This document shows positions 25,170-34,424 of a stretch of 64,000 nt of DNA, piece after piece. The stretch is from the NCBI RefSeq assembly GCF_037042905.1, contig NW_026974141.1, positions 5,758,001-5,822,000 of the forward strand, written 5' to 3'. The position numbers and the translations under genes are program-made. Within the stretch, counting starts at the first letter, position 1; each line of letters starts with the position of its first letter. The DNA comes from Lytechinus pictus (Eukaryota > Echinodermata > Echinoidea > Temnopleuroida > Toxopneustidae). The notes beneath the pieces were generated by a model, which worked only from the letters and a program-made list of their open reading frames with translations, was not told where the DNA came from and made no database searches.

Positions 25170-26200
25170 CTCTAAGTGTTTCCTCTGCCATTTTTACCTC
25201 TGCCAATTTTATCATTGCAATCTTTAAATCTGTCATTTTTACATACCCTAATTTTGCTTCTGCCATTTTTACCTCTCACATGATTTCTAACTATATCGCC
25301 TAGTGGCTTAGCATATAATACAAAAACTACGGGTGCGAGAACTGGCAACTGAGAGACATGACATTCTATCTGGTACTTATCCGAATTCTTATTGCCAAAA
25401 CCAGCATTGAATGTAGAGTGTAGCTGAAATTATTGCAGTGCTGTACAATATACTTAAATACAAATTGGGCACAACCTTCCCTAGAGTTGACATCAGATAT
25501 GTCAAAAGTTGACTTTACACCCAAGAGGATAATAACAGCAAATTACTTGGGAATGACTTTGGAAGTCATACTTGATGGCAGTAAATCAATTACAGTTCCA
25601 TGGTTACACCTACATGCAGATTAAACGTACCGCATATCAAAATATGAGATTAGTCGGTTGGACTCAACAATTATCCCAGTAAGTAGGGATACACAAGGTT
25701 ACTAACTTATTTCGTAACTAGTTCGATTTCTCTTAAAGAGGTGCAATGATAATGTGCAATGTGCAATGAAACAGACAAGACATCAACGAGTTGGTAATAA
25801 ATAGTCTAAATGACAGGACGCAGACGAACATCGAGATAACGCTTTGCAAGTTTGGCATCGTTGACGTAACTTATTAGCTGAATTGGAAACCATCTATGAC
25901 ACATGCATCACTCACCAAAATGTTTAACTAAAGAACTGTAAATCTGCTAGTTGGCTGTTGTAAGTAGAAATGGACGGTTCCCTGTAAATTATTAATCATG
26001 ATTCGATATTTAAAAAAACCTCACCTGCTTTGTGGCATCCGACAAAAGCTTGGTATTTATCTGAGAATGTAAGGAACGTGCACCATTTTTTTGTGGTTGA
26101 AAATGCGTATACGCAATCTTCCACCCACGTTATACTCCTCGAGCTGTCGAGTTCAATGTTATCCCATGATTTTATATTTGAAGGTGATTTCTAGGTGAAC
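25170..26200. repeat. Diverged segmental duplication A, copy 1
   Basis: It aligns in order with 28860-29800. Shared blocks are TCTGCCATTTTTACCTCTGCC repeats, GACATTCTATCTGGTACTTA, TTATCCGAATTCTTATTGCC, TTGCAGTGCTG, AGTTGACATCAGATATGTCA, the CCATGGTTACACCTACATGC block, and a dispersed-repeat copy near its end. Divergence is substantial with many indels. Confidence 0.65.
26022..26190 (+). repeat. Unidirectional dispersed repeat, copy 9
   Basis: CACCTGCTTTGTGGCATCC, then AAAGCTTGGTATTTATCTG and an ACGCAATCTTCCACCCACG variant middle shared specifically with copies 10 and 11. Confidence 0.6.
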
Positions 26201-27114
26201 ATAAAATGCCGAGGGAAACGAGCGTATTGGTATGAGCGGATTAGATATATACCGGTACCGTTAACACTTAATCGGTAAAATTGTTCTTATGTGGTTATGA
26301 ATGAAAATAAGCACTTTTGTAGGAAGCATCGTGCCGGTGGTAACAGGGTAATATATACGCTTTGTGTCTACCAAGAGCTGATAAATTGTAGTCAGAAAAT
26401 AGAATGGGATGACTGAATTATCAGAGTCGAAACAAGTACGGGGAATTGTTGATAAAATTCTACATTGTACGTTTGCCGTAAGCATGGTAAGATATTCAGG
26501 AATTTTATGAACCCGTTAAATACTGAATACAGTATTTCCCATATACTTTTTTAAGGGACCGCCTGGTTCCAGTTTGCAACGGAAAAAAGGTTGAATTGAT
26601 AATAGTCCCAAACTTATATAGCACAAAATTAATTAAAACAGTACATAGACTACTCTCAGATGTCACAATAAAACAACAACAATACTAAAAAACAGGGATA
26701 TCTTTTTTTTTCTCATCACTTAACTGCGATTTTTATCGCCATACACTCGTTTGTTTCTTCGTTAACTTTTTTTTTCAATTCATATAAGCACTCTATAAGT
26801 CCATAAATGTGATGAAGGGGCTTGATACAACCGATATTCCCGACCTTTCGTTTGAGGACGCGCACGCTTATTTACGACGGTAGTTGATTTTGGAAGAGAC
26901 TTTTTGGGCCCGTCATCATGGTCGTAAAACTCTGTCCTGCAATGCAAATTGTGTGACATGAGATTATTTTTTTTCGTTTCGCATCTGCGACGGAAACATT
27001 CAATATGCGTTTCGTGTGCAAAATTATGGTTGCTACTATTGTAACAGCGATATATCCGATTGAGGACGACTTTCCAAAGCCACATTTGACTCCTCCTAGA
27101 GCTCGAGAAGCCGC

Positions 27115-27404
27115 CCGGGGGGCCCACTTCCATTGATTAGTGATACCAGGAGCGAACACGCGTTAAAGGGGACAGAGTGGGCAGGTACGTTACTTATAGG
27201 CCTATGTAAGGGTGTCAAAACGATGTTTAAAATGCTGAAAAAGGGGGATATATATCCAATACTTGTAGGGCTTCACAAGCCAAATACTTGTTAAGAGATG
27301 CATTTTCATAATCTGGAAAAGAATTGCTTCCCTTGTTTAGGGTACTTTTCGAAACCTCATGGTCGTGCCTGGTATCCACTCATCAATGGAAGTGGTCCCC
27401 CCGG
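27115..27404. mobile_element. MITE copy 2 (same family as 4484-4962)
   Basis: The left end CCGGGGGGCCCACTTCCATT continues into GATTAGTGATACCAGG. The right end CCTGGTATCCACTCATC continues into AATGGAAGTGGTCCCCCCGG. It is about 290 bp, shorter than copy 1 because of internal differences; both have AAGTATT/AATACTTG-type internal blocks. Confidence 0.75.
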
Positions 27405-28099
27405 AATTCGAATCTAATCCCCCATTTCTGGGGAAAGTAAAACATAATGCCCATTACATCGTGTGCGAGAGGCATATCGTTTGTGTAGAAGGAGTAAACA
27501 AATGAAACAAAAGAAACAAAGAAACAAAAGAAACGAGTTCAAACGTATTGCATATGCTGTGCACATATCAACGCGTGCGAAATTTTCGGCTGGAGAGGTT
27601 GATCTGACCCATGGAATCAATTGCCAGTGATCCACCAATAATCCACATTAAATGTAATATCGATTCGATGGACTGTAATGATCTATATCTAAGCATTCAT
27701 TCAGTAAGTTTTTCCTCACTCAATATGTACTCAATTTGTTTGAAAACCACTTTCTTATCCATGTCATAATCTATTTTAGGTCCTGCATTTCGAATATCTC
27801 CAGCCATCAGTCGTAATATACATGCATGTATGGTGGGTGTCGCGGAAAAGGATTCTGCACACGAAAAGCAGATCTGTAGGGCCTGTAACCCCCCCCCCCC
27901 TGTAACACAAAGCTTAGCATTGATTGTAGAGCAGTTTTCTACGTTTGATTCTATTGACTATAATGCACAATCAATCTTAAAAATCAAGTGTATGATTAAG
28001 CGTTAACTTTTGTGTTAGGGGACCCTAATATTAGCGTCCGTGAGGACTGCGAAAGGTCCCAATTGTCGCACCAACGCATAACGCAAATGATTGTTAGAT

Positions 28100-28450
28100 T
28101 GTTTGTCGAAATGGGTTTCGACAAAGTGATAGCGAACCAACTGAAGTTAGACCAAATGGAACATGGACGAAATGAGAGTAGACCAAGTGGTTATTAGACC
28201 AATTGGCTAATGGGCAAAAAGGTAATAGACGTAATGATATTGGACAAAGTGGATATTAGACTAATAAAAAAAAAATACAATTAGACTAAATGATAATAAA
28301 CAAAACGGCTATTAGACCAACTGGCTATTAGACGAGATTGTAATTAGACGAAATGGTTATTGGACTATGTTGATAGTTGACTAACTAATGGTAGACGAAA
28401 TGATATCAGACCATGCGATAGTGGGGGTAAAGGCAGTAGACGAAATGGCA
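28100..28450. repeat. Degenerate minisatellite, TATTAGACCAAATGG-type unit
   Basis: About fifteen imperfect units of roughly 16-19 bp (GACCAAGTGGTTATTAGACC, GACTAAATGATAATAAAC, GACGAAATGGTTATTGGAC) follow each other. It is strongly diverged, so old. The 61-aa ORF overlapping it is a by-product. Confidence 0.75.
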
Positions 28451-28587
28451 ATAAACCGATAAATATCCATACAAAGAGTAATCCTGATTTCCAAATCACT
28501 TAATTCTCTTTCTCGTGTCTCAAAATACTTAGTGAAAGGATATTTTATATCTTATCTGTAGCTCGAGTCCTGAAGAAAATACAGCTG

Positions 28588-28775
28588 TGACATTATGCGT
28601 TGCGACATGTGACATTATGCGTTGACAATTTGCTGCGACATTATGCGTTGCGACATGTGACGTTATGCGTTAGAAAAACTACGACATTATGCGTTGACTG
28701 CGACATTATGCGTCGGACGCTCTTGGCATAATGTCACAATCTGCGACATTATGCGTTGGTGCGACATTATCGGTT
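28588..28775. repeat. Degenerate minisatellite, GCGACATTATGCGTT unit
   Basis: About eight units of GCGACATTATGCGTT or GTGACATTATGCGTT are spaced irregularly by 0-15 bp. One inverted unit, GGCATAATGTCAC, occurs near 28724. It is independent of the array at 28100-28450. Confidence 0.8.
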
Positions 28776-28859
28776 GTAACAGGGCTTTGCTATGATATTT
28801 CGAATGAATTTGAGCATAAGATCCGACATTTGAGCCACTGACCTTTTCGTAACCTGAAT

Positions 28860-29800
28860 TATCCCTCTGCCATAATTCCCTCTGCTAATATGTATGTTTA
28901 TATTGTTTCCTCTATCTTCGCCATTCATATCCATCCCATTTTTTTCTTCTGCCATTTTACCTCTGCCACTTCTCCTGGCACCGTGAATCCTGATGATATC
29001 AACCCGTGAATTGGCATCATGGTATTTCTAAAAGCATCGGTCTGAAAACTAAGTCCTGAAAACGTCACATTCTATTTGGTATACTTATCCGAGTTTTTAT
29101 GCCAACACCAACACTGAGCGTAAAGTACGATTGAATCCATCGCAGTGCTGAATCAGATACTTAAAACTAATAAAAAAAAATATATTTCCACAAGTTGAGA
29201 TCAAATGTATCAAAATATAACTTCAGACCCAGCAAGACAAGTATAAAACCCGTTGACTTTGGAATGCCTCTTGAAGATATAATTTATGCCCAGGAAAAAA
29301 ATACAAATTCCATGGTACCGTGGCTACGCCTACACGGAGATTGGAAACCGCGCACATAAGACTAGATGTTTTGGATAGACTTAATGCACTCTATGTAATT
29401 ATGAACAGAATGTGACTCTAGTCGAACTAACCCTATGATTCTAGCAAATGCTCAGAGATGACCACTTTTATTCAATGCAGATGGTGCCATAGCTAGTTAC
29501 TTCGGATAAACATTATTGCAATAAAAATCACTAAAGAACTGTGCAAAACGATTTGCTAGATGCATATAAAAAGCAGAAATATTCCATATAATCTATTGAA
29601 TAACCTCTTATATACCTTACACCTCACCTGGTTTGTGGCATCCGACCAATGCTTGGTATCTATTTGACCATGATGAATCGAACGTGCAATATCTTTGGTG
29701 CTTGAAAATGCCTACACGCAATCTTCCACCAACGTCATACTTCTCGAGCTGTCGTATTCAATGTAATCCCATAAGTTTTAATTTTCAAATGTGATTTTAG
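28860..29800. repeat. Diverged segmental duplication A, copy 2
   Basis: Counterpart of 25170-26200 in the same orientation, including the CCTCTGCCA-rich lead, CACATTCTATTTGGTATAC, ATCGCAGTGCTGAATCAG, CCATGGTACCGTGGCTACG and the embedded dispersed-repeat copy. Confidence 0.65.
29635..29790 (+). repeat. Unidirectional dispersed repeat, copy 10
   Basis: CACCTGGTTTGTGGCATCCG, CAATGCTTGGTATCTATTTG, ACGCAATCTTCCACCAACG and TCATACTTCTCGAGCTG. Closest to copy 9, as expected from duplication A. Confidence 0.65.
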
Positions 29801-30035
29801 GGGTTGAGTGAGGGTGATGAGCATTTTCCCCAAATAAAACCTTAGTGAAAAGTGCACATATCGATTTTGAGATTTTGTTCATTAAATGAAAGTACAAGTC
29901 TTACTCTATTTATAACTAAATTTCTAGGCAACAATTTATTTCATTTTCCGAGATATGAGAGGATTTTCACGGCAATGCCATACACATTTTCAATAAAATG
30001 TGCAAATCCCGTTGGAAACGTGTACTGTAACAGAG

Positions 30036-30096
30036 CGATACGACGCTTTGACTGACCGCGATTTCAATGCGCGCAGTCAGCCAAACCGTCGTATCG
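30036..30096. repeat. Short palindrome
   Basis: CGATACGACGCTTTGACTG at the left pairs with CAGTCAGCCAAACCGTCG and TATCG at the right. A related imperfect inverted segment, ACGACGTTTTGACTGACCGC, follows at about 30137-30157. Confidence 0.6.
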
Positions 30097-30381
30097 GCAC
30101 TGGGAACTGCTTTGACTTTGCACGTGAAAAGCAAAACGACGTTTTGACTGACCGCACGTATTGAAAACGCGGTCAGGGTTGTTGTATTCCCTATGGCGTT
30201 TTTGTACAGGGAAATTCTAAACTGCTCAAACCGGAATAAGAAGCATGTAGCTCTTTTGCGATATTTTCTCGGATTCTTAGTTTTGTGTAAAAATAAAGAT
30301 ACCAATGTCAAGCAATTGTCTTGGTCTTTCCACCATGTATTTTTCTAGCAATGAATATGTTGTAAGGCTGAGGAACTAAGT

Positions 30382-31180
30382 GTGAAAATTATAATAAACT
30401 TTGAGAGTTGGGAGGTACCAGTCTTCTCTAAGTTGAACCTTTCTCACGCATATGCACAACGCAACTTAGATCAGCACAATCAGCAGTGTATTACTATCAG
30501 TACAAATACTAGAATGTATTTGTACACGAAAGTACCTTATCGAATTATGTCTTCGCCGAAGATCTTTCAAGCGGCAATGGATAAGATTATTCTAGGTTCA
30601 AGGTTCTGTAGTCAGTATGATGTAACGATAGCTATATCCACAGAGGATTATAATCTCGATATGCTGACACAAGTGCTAAATCGTTTATATGATCACAACG
30701 TGAAGGTAAAAACGGGGCATGGGTGCCTTTGTAGAAAGTGGTGTTCCAAGGGTTGAACTTAAGCTCACAGGGGCTTCAAGCTGTCAAATAGAAAATTGAG
30801 CCAATCATCGATGCTCATAAGCCAAATAATATGACCGAGCTTAGATCATTTTTTAGGGAAAGTATTAGTTGCTATTTCTACCTGATCGCGCATCAGTGTT
30901 AGCCCCGCTTCACATAAAGAACATGAGTAAAAATGGTGGAAATGGCAACAAGAAACATATTTGAAATGCAAACGAATGCTAACGAATGTACTTCTTCTCA
31001 GGCGTGGGCTGATGATCACGTGGTGCATTTGGCTACGGTGTAGGAGCTCATCACTGATCACAAGCCGCTATTTCATTTCGGTGTCCTAAGTCATCATTTG
31101 CGACAATGAAAGCATCAATAATGCAGCGATAAACAATGCTTATTTCGCAGTACAACTGCGCGTTTGCCTCACGAAGATTC
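30382..31180 (+). pseudogene. Relic of a Ty3/Gypsy LTR retrotransposon pol
   Basis: The 124-aa ORF (30382-30756) shows Gypsy RT hallmarks in decayed form: VFSKLNLSHAYAQ, LYTKVPYRIMSSPKIFQAAM, and YDVTIAIST where the YLDD catalytic box should be. Downstream, in broken frames, LITDHKPLFHFG near 31045-31080 is the RNase H-linked motif. No LTRs were found. The Polinton inserted about 180 bp beyond it. Confidence 0.75.
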
Positions 31181-31351
31181 TAGTGACGGTACACAAGGTA
31201 GCATCTAAGTAGCCAATGTTGTAGACAGTACTTTTCCTGTCACCGCAACAGTGATTGCTGCAGAGCTTCAGCAATACTCTGTTTTGAAACAAGTGTAGTA
31301 TCATACAGTACCAACGAATAATATCACAAGAGAAGGTTTGAATTGCCATGT

Positions 31352-31357
31352 GATCCA
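31352..31357. repeat. 6-bp target site duplication, left
   Basis: GATCCA immediately precedes the AGT terminus and is repeated exactly after the right terminus (48585-48590). Six-bp duplications are the norm for Polinton/Maverick integration. Confidence 0.9.
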
Positions 31358-31387
31358 AGTAGTTAAGGATGAGACCTCATACCAACT

Positions 31388-31425
31388 TGACCTTTGAGTG
31401 ACCTTTGACCTTTGACCTTTGACCC
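31388..31425. promoter_or_regulatory. TGACCT half-site array (DR1-like) in left TIR
   Basis: TGACCT half-sites at 31399, 31406, 31413 and a TGACCC at 31420 have a strict 7-bp period, i.e. AGGTCA direct repeats with one base between them on the other strand. Another pair lies at 31472-31484. This is the DR1 layout bound by HNF4/RXR/COUP-TF-type nuclear receptors. Actual binding is inference. Confidence 0.5.
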
Positions 31426-31506
31426 AACTTCCGGTCACTGTGGACCCCGTGACCCCACCTTCCGGTCAATCATGACCTTTGACCTTTGGGTACGCGGTAA
31501 ACAGGA

Positions 31507-31765
31507 AATTGGATAATGACTCCGCGTGGGGACGCCATCTTAATTGGATAATGACTCCGCGTGGGGACGCCATCTTAATTGGATAATGACTCCGCGTGGG
31601 GACGCGATTTTAATTGGATAATGACTCCGCGTGGGGACGCCATCTTAATTGGATAATGACTCCGCGTGGGGACGCGATTTTAATTGGATAATGACTCCGC
31701 GTGGGGACGCCGTCTTAATTGGATAATGACTCCGCGTGGGGACGCCATCTTAATTGGATATGAGT
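31507..31765. repeat. 35-bp minisatellite in left TIR
   Basis: About seven units plus a diverged eighth, with ATTGGATAATGACTCCGCG recurring every 35 bp. Two unit variants alternate, ending CGCCATCT or CGCGATTT. There are no spacers, so it is not a CRISPR-like array. Confidence 0.95.
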
Positions 31766-31834
31766 CCACGTAGGGACTCGATCTACAGGAAATTTAATTA
31801 ACCTCCGCGTGGGGTGATCTCCCGCGCCCTCGCC

Positions 31835-31841
31835 TATAAAT
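31835..31841 (+). promoter_or_regulatory. TATA box at the inner edge of the left TIR
   Basis: TATAAAT sits here and in mirror image in the right TIR. It abuts the ATG at 31840, so if used, transcription would start near 31865 and that ATG would not be in the mRNA. Confidence 0.5.
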
Positions 31842-31917
31842 GATGGGAGTAAACCGAGAACGAGTCGCATTTCTGATGGGAACGTCACTGTTCACACCTG
31901 CTAGTAAAAATCTGACG

Positions 31918-32535
31918 ATGGACGCCTACAGCAACTTGTACGAAGCTGAGAAGGATCGACCTTCATCATCAGCTGCTTCCAGAGATCCTGCTACGTCTTA
32001 CCAAGATGTGTTTCAGACACACGCCGCACCGAGAATGTACGGGACTCAGATTTTCAAACCCCGTTATGGAGGGGAGGAGGAGGAGGCCGCTCAGGACGAA
32101 GCAGCATCAACGGAGAGTCGTGAGGAATGTGAGAGTTACCTTATGGTGGATGAGAATTCAGACTTCCCGGAGCCTATTTTCCCGAAAGGAGAACATGGGT
32201 ATTCTCTAGGAAAAAGGGGCCGCTTTGCCTCGGTGCAAACTCTTGGATGTGGGGTCTTTGTGTCGGTGAGGGAGTACTTTTACCGGAGCAACACCGACGG
32301 TATACTCCAGTGGTACCCCACCAAGAAGGGGATCCACCTGAGGGTGGAAGAGTGGAGAGATCTGGTGCATAACATTTCAGACATCGACGCACGCGTGCGG
32401 GACGCGGAAGCCAAAACAAGAGAAAAATTCAGGAAGTTGGAGGACAGATTCGTAAAGAAGAAAACCACCGTCCTGTACCCACCATCAGATCGCCCCGTCA
32501 AGAAAATCAAACCGACGCCGGTACACACCGAATAG
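31918..32535 (+). CDS. PC4/SUB1-like single-stranded DNA-binding protein
   Basis: The frame is open from an ATG at 31840 (231 aa). I prefer ATG 31918 (205 aa, MDAYSNLYEAEKD) because a TATA box overlaps the first ATG. The N-terminal half is acidic and serine-rich. Then a PC4 fold is visible: GYSLGKRGRFASVQTLGC, VSVREYFYRS, KKGIHLRVEEWRDLV and ISDIDARV, matching the PC4 order strand-strand-strand-helix. A lysine-rich tail (KKKTTVLYPP, RPVKKIKP) could be a nuclear signal. PC4-family proteins bind ssDNA and promote transcription or strand handling; a role in the replication or transcription of the element is inference. It reads away from the left TIR, opposite to most genes. Confidence 0.85.
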   Translation: MDAYSNLYEAEKDRPSSSAASRDPATSYQDVFQTHAAPRMYGTQIFKPRYGGEEEEAAQDEAASTESREECESYLMVDENSDFPEPIFPKGEHGYSLGKRGRFASVQTLGCGVFVSVREYFYRSNTDGILQWYPTKKGIHLRVEEWRDLVHNISDIDARVRDAEAKTREKFRKLEDRFVKKKTTVLYPPSDRPVKKIKPTPVHTE

Positions 32536-32587
32536 TAGACTTTGATGGAAAATGTTGCAGAGTGATTTTATTCGTTTAGACTTATAA

Positions 32588-33109
32588 TCTGCCACGTCAA
32601 TCTTAATTACAGATGCCGAAAGAGACGCCGAGGAGGCTGAACTGCTCCATGCAAAACATGTCAGAGCCATCGGACTTTTTGTCTATTTCATCGCATCCGA
32701 ACTTGTTAACACGACACCATCGTGCACAGGATGTCTGGAGGATCTGCCATCGCGAATCGATCATTTTTGTCTCAACTACGGAGACGGTTTCGAAAATGAG
32801 AAGCACAAACAAGAGGAAAATATTCGTCAAGCCATTTGTGAACTAGAACCCTGCTTTGCACGGGACAGTCTTGTAAAGAGGTGGAAAGATGCGGCAACTG
32901 TAAGAGACATATGTCCTACCACAACGCCCGCCTACTTTGACGCCGACCTCATCGACATTCTTCTTCGAAACATTTTGGACATCTTTGCGCAAGATCCGCA
33001 TCTCTGCGTCGAACTCTACGAAAGCGGCAATCTTACATTCTTACCGGAACTTCGGGACCATGTTCGACAAGTTATATCGGGAACCATTTTTGACTGCATG
33101 AAACTGTGA
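32588..33109 (+). CDS. Hypothetical protein frame of 173 codons without an ATG start
   Basis: Open from after TAA 32585-32587 to TGA 33107-33109. The only in-frame ATG is three codons before the stop. The sequence nonetheless looks coding: acidic helical start AERDAEEAELLHAKHVRA, hydrophobic GLFVYFIASELV, paired cysteines in SCTGC, then FDADLIDILLRNILDIF and LYESGNLTFLPELRDHV. TTAATTACAG at 32603-32612 would make a splice acceptor, so this is probably the second exon of a spliced gene reading from the left TIR, possibly sharing the PC4 transcript. The donor is not decided. Family unknown. Confidence 0.6.
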   Translation, partial: SATSILITDAERDAEEAELLHAKHVRAIGLFVYFIASELVNTTPSCTGCLEDLPSRIDHFCLNYGDGFENEKHKQEENIRQAICELEPCFARDSLVKRWKDAATVRDICPTTTPAYFDADLIDILLRNILDIFAQDPHLCVELYESGNLTFLPELRDHVRQVISGTIFDCMKL

Positions 33110-33387
33110 ACTCATGGCACTAATCACTAATCAGCATCCGTTTATAGCAAGAAGCATGGACGATATGAACCATTAAATTATATTCCAAAATACTATTCTG
33201 TTTAAGCAAAATAATGAAAAAAAAAAAAAAAAAAAAAAAAGACAAAATAGCAGATTTTTAAACGATGAAAAACATTAAATTTTAATATTGTTGTTGCTGT
33301 TTTTTTTAAATGTCACCCACAATCCACATAAATTCGTTCGTTGTATATAAATGTCATTTACAATCCATTTGAATGTGATCGCTGTAT

Positions 33388-33500
33388 ATAAATTGTGATA
33401 CAAATCAGTATCTTTGATTCGGTATTGTTTGTTTTTATTCCTGATAAATTGTGATACAAAATCAGTATCTTTGATTCGGTATTGTTTGTTTTTATTCCTG
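33388..33500. repeat. 56/57-bp tandem duplication
   Basis: Two adjacent copies beginning ATAAATTGTGATACAAA, differing by one A. Confidence 0.9.
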
Positions 33501-33535
33501 CTCGGGCTCAAGTGATTGTGAAGCGAATAGTTGAA

Positions 33536-33568
<33 letters not shown>

Positions 33569-33618
33569 TGAGATGAGATGAGATAGATGATGCGAAGAAA
33601 GAGTCAAAGGTGGATAGA

Positions 33619-33830
33619 GGAGAGAGAGAGAGAGAGAGAGATAATGAGAGTACGCGTAATAAAGGGGTGTAAAAACAAAGGCGCGAGCTCAATCGTATTA
33701 CAACCGTGTTTAAAAGGAGATTAGAGAGAGAGAGAGAGATAATGAGAGTACGCGTAATAAAGGGGTGTAAAAACAAAGGCGCGAGCTCAATCGTATTACA
33801 ACCGTGTTTAAAAGGAGATTAGAGAGAGAG
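33619..33830. repeat. 98-bp tandem duplication bordered by AG runs
   Basis: ATAATGAGAGTACGCGTAAT occurs at 33641 and again at 33739, with identical downstream sequence to ACCGTGTTTAAAAGGAGATT. AG dinucleotide runs mark each junction, consistent with unequal exchange. Confidence 0.9.
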
Positions 33831-33969
33831 AGAGACAGACAGAATAAGACATTGCATGTAGAGTGATGAAAGAGATGTACAAATAAAAAAGAGTTAAATC
33901 ACTAGATTCTTTCTTGAATATATGGTGGCTCTGAATAGAGCCGTTTGTGTTTGTTTTGCTATCAGTCAC

Positions 33970-34176
33970 CTAAATGGGGATTGATAGCGTACTGTCTCCC
34001 GACAGGGTCATGATACTGCCATTTGGTAAAGTGATCAGGAGAATCCCGTTGTGAAGGGTTAACGTGATCGCCCGGAGCGACAGCTGGTCATTCGCCAAGT
34101 CGATATCTTGAGGGTCAGGCAAAAGATCATACAGCGACGGCTGGGTTGACGTGGAACTTGAGTCGGGAACCTCCAT
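33970..34176 (-). CDS. Small hypothetical protein (68 aa)
   Basis: The N-terminus is acidic and serine-rich (MEVPDSSSTSTQPSLYDLLP). The C-terminus is a hydrophobic beta-like run (ITLTLHNGILLITLPNGSIM). A TATAAATA box lies 55 bp upstream of its ATG, the same spacing as at two other genes of this element, which supports transcription. No family was recognised. Confidence 0.5.
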   Translation of the reverse strand: MEVPDSSSTSTQPSLYDLLPDPQDIDLANDQLSLRAITLTLHNGILLITLPNGSIMTLSGDSTLSIPI

Positions 34177-34230
34177 GCTTGCTTGCTTGCTCGAGTAGTA
34201 CAGTTCTCCCCTTCCCTCAAAATGCCAGCC

Positions 34231-34238
34231 TATTTATA
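34231..34238 (-). promoter_or_regulatory. TATA box for the 68-aa gene
   Basis: TATAAATA on the minus strand, 55 bp before ATG 34176. Confidence 0.55.
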
Positions 34239-34424
34239 CATTTTCGAGCTTTGCGAGAATGTTCCATGGATCGTGAAATGTTCATAAATTTGGCGGGATA
34301 TGCAAATGATATGAAAATAAGGGGTTCTCTGCCAACTAACCCTCCGTAGGCCATTAATGCTTTTGTTTTTACCTCTCGACAACCCATTATTATGGCTTCC
34401 TCTCATTCTCTTTACATAGCTCAC

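Larger units (their letters stand above)
31358..31847 (+). repeat. Left terminal inverted repeat
   Basis: It matches the reverse complement of 48029-48584. Order inward: AGTAGTTAAGGATGAGACC, a TGACCTT repeat tract, CTTCCGGTCA blocks, the 35-bp array, a divergent unit, and a TATAAAT just before the inner boundary. It is shorter than the right TIR because its array has fewer units. Confidence 0.95.
33110..33969. other. Non-coding spacer with tandem duplications
   Basis: It contains poly(A) runs (33217-33240; 33537-33566), a 56/57-bp tandem pair (33388-33500) and a 98-bp tandem duplication joined by AG dinucleotide runs (33619-33830). It lies between the convergent 3' ends of the rightward and leftward gene sets. 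Confidence 0.7.

Noticed and set aside
31507-31765. Regular 35-bp repeat resembling a CRISPR array
   Set aside because: Units are contiguous without spacers, are mirrored in the other TIR and the host is eukaryotic.
33275-33776. Minus-strand ORFs of 94 and 110 aa with poly-Phe and Ser-Leu runs
   Set aside because: They are produced by the poly(A) run, AG dinucleotides and tandem duplications.
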